Assembly: GCA_029379385.1 (NCBI GenBank)
Contig: CM055612.1
Location: 62,001-126,000 of the forward strand
Length of the DNA stretch: 64,000 bases
DNA from: Quillaja saponaria
Taxonomy: Eukaryota > Streptophyta > Magnoliopsida > Fabales > Quillajaceae
Direction: 5' to 3'
In this document: positions 58,118 to 64,000 of the stretch, piece after piece
Layout: every line of letters begins with the position of its first letter
How positions within the stretch are numbered: the stretch's first letter is position 1
The notes under the pieces: model-generated
What the model was told of the DNA's origin: nothing
What the model saw: the letters and a program-made list of their open reading frames with translations, nothing else
The model's database searches: none
Program-made: the position numbers and the translations under genes

Positions 58118-59145
58118 TGACGGAGAGTAATCAATTACAGATTTCATTTATATAATTAACATCCGATCAGATTATTTATTTATTTCTATAGAAAAATATA
58201 TATATACTTTTACCCATAAAAGTACCAAAAACAAAGTTTCTGAAAGTGACTCCAAAGAGATATAATATAAAAATAAAAAATAAAAGAGAGAGAGAGAGAG
58301 AGAGAAGTTGATTATGTAAAAAAAAAAAAAAAAGAGTTAGGTATATTCATAGCTTTTTTGAATTTTGTCTATTAATTTAGTATAAGAAAATTATCTTAGG
58401 AAGGTTGTGTTGAATCTGACTGAAAAATATTGCTCTCTCAGTTACCCTCATACTGATATTGAATGATTCGTTTGCATAACACTAAACATGTAGACAATTT
58501 TGTACATATTGGATAACAAGTCACCCCTTAATTAAAGCTAAGTTTAAAAAATAATATAAGACTAAAACATTAATTAAAGCAAACTTTGTTTTTTTTTTTC
58601 TTTTCCATTTTGGAAAAATTCATTTGTAGATCTTCCTCTTCCTGGTTTTCTTTTGGAGAATTAGAAATTCTATAAGAAAATTTTTTACTTAAAAAAAAAA
58701 AAAGGGTTTGCAATTTGAAATTGAATAAATAATTTTTTTTTATATATGAGTCAATATTTATGTTATATTTTTAACAAAAATTATAAAAAATTTCTAACAA
58801 GTGTTTTAAAATAATTGTTGAAGTTTATAAATAAAAGTGTTTATTGTTTTTATTACTATAATTGACAATAATATTAATCTAAATTTTTTTTTTTATTTTT
58901 ATAATTATATTTATTATATTTTAATAAATATTCGTAGTACAAGTACAATTTTAAATTAAATAAAACTTAGTGATAAATTTGTAAGTCTTGCGTTCTAGAA
59001 GAACCTTGGCATAAATTATCATCGATAAGGACTACACAACCAATCACGTGCAGCCAAATTAAAAATCCAAATGGGAATCCGAATTCATACGCCATTCCAT
59101 ACCAAAAGTCCAAAGTCAACAATAAATTTTCCTCCCTCCATGAAT
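58118..59145. other. AT-rich intergenic region upstream of PCBER-like copy 2
   Basis: Non-coding; has a (GA)n run at about 58284-58305 followed by poly-A. Same content as 10181-11207. Confidence 0.65.
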
Positions 59146-59367
59146 TAAATATCCACTTGATAGGACGATGACTCTGTCATTTTCATCATTCTCATTTTGT
59201 CCTTAACCCACAGTGGTTTTCGTCTTGGGCAACTAGGGGTATTATAGTAACTTCAATAAATATCCACTTGATAGGACGATGACTCTGTCATTTTCATCAT
59301 TCTCATTTTGTCCTTAACCCACAGTGGTTTTCGTCTTGAGCAACTAGGGGTATTATAGTAACTTCAA
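59146..59367. repeat. Two 111-bp tandem units in the PCBER-like promoter, copy 2
   Basis: Units 59146-59256 and 59257-59367. The first unit has CTTGGGC where the others have CTTGAGC. Same arrangement as copy 1. Confidence 0.93.
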
Positions 59368-59480
59368 TTTTCTCATATAATACTCCTCTTGTTCAGCTAA
59401 GTCAAGGTTCACAACCCAGAGGAAGGAAACCCGTCCAGATTATTTTCCTTCATCTCTTCTCTCCACTCACTATTCTAGTC

Positions 59481-59487
59481 TATAAAA
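59481..59487 (+). promoter_or_regulatory. TATA box of PCBER-like gene copy 2
   Basis: TATAAAA lies 77 bp upstream of the start codon at 59558. Confidence 0.6.
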
Positions 59488-59557
59488 TTAGAGTGCAAAC
59501 CAAAGCAATTAGTAAAAGCTTGATTGTTTGTTTGTTTGGTTCCTAAGAAAATTTTTA

Positions 59558-60884
59558 ATGGCTAAGAGCAAGATTTTGATCATCGGAGGCACCGGCGCCT
59601 CTATAGGCAAATACATAGTGGAAGCCAGCGCTAAGGCTGGGCATCCCACTTTTGCTTTGGTCAGAGAAAGCACAGTCTCTGATCCTGTTAAGGGAAAACT
59701 CATCGAGAATTTCAAGAATTTGGGTGTCACTGTGCTCATTGTAATTAAGTTTTACGATTTTTCATATGCTTAATGGGTTTGATTTAGATACAGTAATTTT
59801 TTTTTGGTGAAATAATCAAATATATGTTATATGCAGGGGGATCTTTACAACCATGAGAGCTTGGTGAAGGCCATCAAGCAGGTGGACGTGGTGATAGCAC
59901 CGTTGGGTGCACAGCAATTTGGAGACCAGGATAAGATCATCACTGCCATTAAAGAAGCTGGTAATGTTAAGGTACTAATTAATTATAGTTACTCTATCCA
60001 ATTCATCCAGTACAGCCAGGAGTATTTATTTCTTATCTATTTCATATTTGGTGGGTATTAAACTGTTGTCATAATTCAGAGATTTTTCCCTTCGGAATTT
60101 GGCACGGATGTGGATCGTAATCATGCAGTGGAGCCAGCAAAATCGGCATTCGAAACCAAAGTCAAAATCCGCCGTGCCATTGAGGCTGAAGGGATACCCT
60201 ACACTTATGTGGTGAACAACTGCTTTGCTGGCTTTTTTTTGCCTACATTGGCACAGCCTGGAGTATTTGCTCCTCCTCCTCCCAAAGACAAAGTTGTTAT
60301 CTATGGCGATGGAAATGCCAAAGGTAACAGATGAAACAAACAATGGTTAATTGTATAGTACTTTAAAATGTTTCCACTGATTGATCATATTCTTTTTGAA
60401 ATTCTTACAGCAATTTTCAACAATGAAGTGGACATTGCTACCTACACAATTAGAGCTGTGGATGACCCAAGGACATTGAACAAGATTCTCTATGTCAAGC
60501 CCCCCAAAAACATTTACTCTTTCAATGAGCTTGTTGCACTGTGGGAGAAGAAGATTGGGAAGACCCTTGAAAAAACTTTTATTCCAGAGGAGAAACTTCT
60601 CAAGGATATTGAAGGTCTGTGAAATTCATAATTCAATCAGAAATTTGTTCAATTTATTCTCTCTTTCTTTGTTCAAGTCTATATCTTCGTATCTGAATTT
60701 CATTTTTTCTTTGGCAGGGTCTCCTTTTCCAGTCAATATAATATTGGCAATCAACCACTCTGCTTTTGTACATGGTGATCAAACCAACTTTGAGATAGAG
60801 CCGTCCTTTGGAGTTGAGGCTTCTGAGTTATACCCAGATGTTAAGTACAGTACTGTGGAAGAATACCTTGAGCAATTCGTTTGA
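59558..60884 (+). CDS. PCBER / isoflavone-reductase-like NADPH reductase, copy 2 (intact)
   Basis: Five exons, 59558-59740, 59837-59971, 60080-60323, 60411-60614 and 60718-60884, join in phase to 310 residues, the usual family size. It is a cytosolic NADPH-dependent reductase of the PCBER/isoflavone-reductase-like group, which acts on phenylpropanoid dimers. The Rossmann start is KILIIGGTGASIGKYIV, one residue longer than the common GGTGYIGK loop. Then come DPVKGKLIENF, QVDVVIAPLGA, FPSEFGTDVDR, EPAKSAF (catalytic Lys), RRAIEAEGIPYTYV, NNCFAGFFLPTLAQ, DGNAKAIF, TIRAVDDPRTLNK, LWEKKIGKTLEKT and SFGVEASELYPDVKY. An upstream ATG at 59528 is also in frame, but MAKSK at 59558 matches the family start. 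Confidence 0.95.
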
Positions 60885-61397
60885 GGAAAATATATACCAT
60901 CATGCTCTGGGAGTTCTTGTGGTTTGTTATATTGAATAATCTCAGTTGTTGTGTTGCTGTTTGATGCAGAGAAGTAGAGAACTACTTGTAGTCTAGTACT
61001 TACCTTTGTGAATGTATAATGCTTTATGTTCTTAATAGTGTTTCATGGACTTATTCTCCATGATTGTAATTGTACTTGATTACAATGAAGAGAAAGCCTA
61101 CCATGAGTTTTAGTATTTGCTTTTCGTGGGATAAATTTGGTAAAGAAACTGAGCTTGCCATTAAACATGTTTCCACTTAGCAACTGACTCAAATCTTAGC
61201 CAGAAAGGAAAATAGAGTTGCAAAAGTTTCCACATATAAAGAGAAGCCACAACTTGCAACGAGTAATTTTTGACTAATTTTATGAAAGGTCCAATAGACT
61301 TAAATATTTGATCAAGCTTTCAGCTCTAGAAAATATAGTGCAGGTTATGGTTATGCCATCATTGTGTTCATGAATTACAATTTCATTTCACTAATAT
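60885..61397. other. 3' flank between PCBER-like gene and small minus-strand gene, copy 2
   Basis: Probable 3' untranslated sequence of both converging genes. Nothing else recognised. Confidence 0.55.
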
Positions 61398-61835
61398 TCA
61401 ATCTGATGCCAATTTCTGTACGATTTTGACATGCTGCTCCAGTGACAATATCTCAAAATCAGTCCCATTGCTTCTGCCTATGCCAAGTGATGGTATTGGT
61501 GCTACCGCAGGTGCAGGCACAGCGGCCGATGCCTCTGCATCAGGCACAACTAATGATGTTGTCATCGGATGTCTCTCCATAGAATCCATCATTCTCCTAG
61601 GCATCATTATGGGACCTGTTTCTGCAAAATTACATAGGAAGCGAAACAAGTTACGAACAATTTTAGCAAAGAAGCAACGGGAACAAGCCAAATTATCATG
61701 CTTTATGAAGGAGGAAGTCTTACCATTAATGCTGGTTTCGGCCTTTGAATTCTCTGACAACAGAACGAGTGTCGGCGTGATGATTGTGAGGAAAGCCCAG
61801 AAGAAGAATATCACAACAAAAGTTCTGTCACTCAT
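61398..61835 (-). CDS. Small membrane-anchored or secreted protein of unknown function
   Basis: Two exons, 61724-61835 and 61398-61621, join in phase (donor GTAAGACT, acceptor TTTTGCAG) to 111 residues. Residues 6-27 (FVVIFFFWAFLTIITPTLVLL) form a signal peptide or membrane anchor. Then come MMPRRMMDSMERHPM, an Ala/Pro-rich stretch (PDAEASAAVPAPAVAPIP) and a C-terminus LEQHVKIVQKLASD. I do not recognise the family. The exact phase match, good splice sites and signal-like N-terminus support a real gene. It could also be the first part of a larger gene cut short. It lies tail-to-tail with the reductase gene and downstream of Rer1. Confidence 0.6.
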   Translation of the reverse strand: MSDRTFVVIFFFWAFLTIITPTLVLLSENSKAETSINGKTSSFIKHDNLACSRCFFAKIVRNLFRFLCNFAETGPIMMPRRMMDSMERHPMTTSLVVPDAEASAAVPAPAVAPIPSLGIGRSNGTDFEILSLEQHVKIVQKLASD

Positions 61836-62644
61836 TTGTTGGGAAAAATTGAAGCAATTTCATGTACCCTTTGAGGCTTAGTTGTATATACAAGAATTGA
61901 GAAACCACCAGACGGGTGGGAAATGGAAGTTGACCTTGGAGACATTAACTGGCCATGTTTAAGAGACTTTCTACCCAATTTCATATATTGTTGTCAACTT
62001 GTCATTATAAAATCAAAGTCAAGACTCAAGAACCTAACGAGGAAACCTGTGATTTTAGTTGTTCGGTTGTTATAACCTCCATATGACATATCCTGTCTGA
62101 CTAGCATCTGCTGCAGCTGTGTTTCCTGTGTTTTTTAGAACACCAATCAACTAAAGCAAGTCAAGCAAACAAAAAATTGTACTGGGAAGGTAATTTCAAA
62201 ATGGAATCTGTCTTACGTAGCCTTGCATGAAAGATCCTCCAATGAGAGACTCACTTGTCTTCTATTAGGGGGTCTATTTTGTACGGAGCAAAAGCCGTTA
62301 ACAGAATACCATAAATAATGAAAACTAGGATATAATTGATGAGGCATTCTGAAAATAATTACCAAGACAATATTGAAAATTTACATTCTTTGCGATTGTT
62401 GTCAAGGGAAAATTAAAACATTCATTTACAAAGGGAAATGGTTAGTGAGTTATGATGCCCTTGCCAAGGTTTCCAGGAAAACTGCAAAGCAACGAGCCAC
62501 ACTAGAATGTCAAACTGGGAACATAGGATGCCAGAAGGGGGGAAATGCGCCATCTCAAGGAAAAAATGCACCACCTAAGTAACTGAAGGTCCAAAACTTA
62601 TATTGCATTTTTCTTTTTCAAGCATAAGAGAATCCTGCAAAGCT
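61836..62644. other. Non-coding stretch between small gene and Rer1, copy 2
   Basis: Promoter of the small gene and 3' flank of Rer1. No frame is conserved with copy 1. No further gene recognised. Confidence 0.55.
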
Positions 62645-63022
62645 TCAGTCCCTTGGTAAGCCACTGCTACTCGTAGCAAATTTTTTCCCAGTGTACCTCT
62701 GTAATGAATCAAGGAAGCAGAAGTGACTATAATTCATTGATAAGAGACCCAAAAGAATTAATATCCCAAAGAGTTGGCAAATTCTTAAAAGAAAAGGAAA
62801 ATGTCGGTTAAGAAAACCATAAAAAGTTCTGGAGCTCTCACCTGCTTCCCAATGCTGAATGGGATATACTTGTACTTAATCATGTGCATTATTTGGCGCT
62901 TCATTGTGAGGAAAAAGAGAACAACCCAATAGAAGAGTAGTATGGGCCAGAAAACAGGGACATCAAATACAGAAAAGAAAGTCATCAGGAAGGCAACACA
63001 GAATGCCTTTGTGATGGAATAC
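62645..63022 (-). CDS. Rer1-type ER-retrieval receptor, last two exons
   Basis: Exons 62842-63022 and 62645-62698 give the C-terminal 78 residues and one shared codon. The larger exon encodes the family's hallmark core [51 protein letters not shown] and GKQ; the last encodes [13 protein letters not shown] and a stop. Rer1 is a four-span Golgi protein that returns escaped ER membrane proteins in COPI vesicles; these are its last two spans and cytosolic tail. The upstream exons (first half of the protein) are not found before 64000, so they lie beyond the window or behind a long intron. The last exon lies inside the duplicated block, and the larger one outside it. Confidence 0.93.
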
Positions 63023-64000
63023 CTGAAACAAAAGAACCAAAACAGTAATTCATTTTTGTAAAAGATATTACTGAGAATTATTCCATCTCCTACTTTACAG
63101 ATGTAAGACCAATTGAAAAAGCTCAAACATGTAATCAACAACGACAACATTACAGGCAGCATAGCAATTTCCTTTTGTATTTAACTCTTAAGTTAGCTGG
63201 TAACTTTAGCTATCTCATAATTGTTCGTTACAAGCAGTAATGACAGATCATGTTTGATTCTTGTCTAGATATGGAGCACCTTGGTAGAAGATAGTTTTAT
63301 ATTACAAAATCCAGTGAAAGAGGGACATCAAGTAATCCTGTATAAGAAACATGACTCCTGGTCCAAACTCCAAACAACTCAATTCTAAAATGTTAACTAT
63401 GATCAAGTCTAAAAAAAGAAAGAGTGTGCATAATATAGTAATGAACCAAAAGGAGTTAAGAAGAAGAAGGGGGAAAGGAGAGATGGTACATTATACAGTG
63501 CTAAAACCTCCACCAAATCATTGTTTTAAATTGGATACTCAACTATTATAGCCTTCTCATGGTTCTTCCGTACTAGAATCTAATTCCAGAAAACAGTACC
63601 TACCATAAGTATCGCATAAATTCAAGAGATCTCTCTCTTGTCCACGAGAAGTTAAGATTTTAGAATAATCCCCATCATTTCTGTTGTCAAAAGATCTAAA
63701 CTGAAGGACTGAAGAAAAAACTTGCTGAGCCCCTCCCCTGTTGTAACTTGTGGCTTTGTGAGTTAATAACCTTTTTGGTTCACAAAAACTAAACTGCAGG
63801 AATTAGCACGACTGGCATGAAGTAACTTGCTAAGGCCCCATCTCCAGTCAAAAGAGAACCAAAAAATGCATAACCCAAGCTAGAGTATCATGTAACAAAA
63901 ATTGACAAGCATTTTAAACATGCTTGAATACAAATGATTAAAAAGAAAACTAACTTTTAACTAGTTGAGCTTCAAAGATTCAGATGGGACAATTACCCTT
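63023..64000. other. Probable Rer1 intron, to the window end
   Basis: AT-rich; begins on the minus strand with a TTTCAG acceptor at the Rer1 exon. No convincing Rer1 N-terminal exon or other gene is seen up to the edge. Confidence 0.45.

Larger units (their letters stand above)
55018..62711. repeat. Large duplicated block, copy 2 (no MULE, frames intact)
   Basis: Counterpart of 1-14774 without the MULE. Reading frames broken in copy 1 (PCBER-like, the small unknown gene, Rer1 last exon) are open here. To the right the sequence continues into the rest of the Rer1 gene, while copy 1 stops at a gap. Confidence 0.95.

Noticed and set aside
1..62711. Assembly chimera of unrelated contigs as the explanation of the MULE insertion itself
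   Set aside because: The flanking direct repeats, inverted termini and clean empty site in copy 2 all fit a real transposition event; only the placement of the two copies in series is doubtful.

Overview
The window is nuclear DNA from a eudicot plant, probably a woody species. Genes are split by GT-AG introns, intergenic DNA is AT-rich, two tRNA genes are of plant type, and the proteins belong to plant families: pectinesterase, PCBER/isoflavone-reductase-like, ERD6-like sugar carrier, PPR, tubby-like F-box, CBSX, plant mobile domain and MULE transposase. I cannot name the species from the sequence. The genes are independently transcribed; there are no operons.

Region 1 (1-14774) is copy 1 of a roughly 7.7 kb block that recurs at 55018-62711. 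The block carries a pectinesterase gene, a decayed pectinesterase exon fragment, a PCBER-like reductase gene, a small two-exon gene of unknown function (minus strand) and the last exon of a Rer1-type ER-retrieval receptor gene (minus strand). In copy 1 only, a Mutator-like element (MULE) of about 7.05 kb (3051-10105) sits inside the decayed pectinesterase fragment. It carries a transposase gene that has lost its catalytic core in frame and a plant-mobile-domain gene with one premature stop. Copy 2 preserves the empty site. Copy 1 runs into a 100-N assembly gap (14775-14874) and has several one-base homopolymer indels, so it may be a true tandem duplicate or a second haplotype scaffolded in series.

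Region 2 (14875-33300) holds an ERD6-like 6-type sugar transporter (minus, 3' exons lost in the gap), a single-finger C2H2 repressor with a C-terminal EAR motif (minus), an AlkA-type DNA glycosylase whose last seven codons lie 3 kb downstream in a tiny exon (plus), a frameshifted F-box gene (minus), a small secreted 11-mer-repeat (LEA-like) protein (minus) and tRNA-Ala(AGC).

Region 3 (33300-55017) starts with about 7 kb without a recognisable gene. It then holds a protein made only of the N-terminal domain of a plant U-box ligase, tRNA-Asn(GTT), a mitochondrial-type PPR protein, a CBSX3-like CBS-pair protein (minus), a long disordered plant protein, and a tubby-like F-box protein (minus) with a frameshift in its last conserved segment.

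Region 4 (55018-64000) is copy 2 of the block, with intact reading frames, followed by the upstream part of the Rer1 gene.

The most unusual structure is the MULE termini. Each end is built from a string of discrete near-perfect palindromes (27-43 bp). The outer three are in the same order at both ends, but the next two are swapped between ends.
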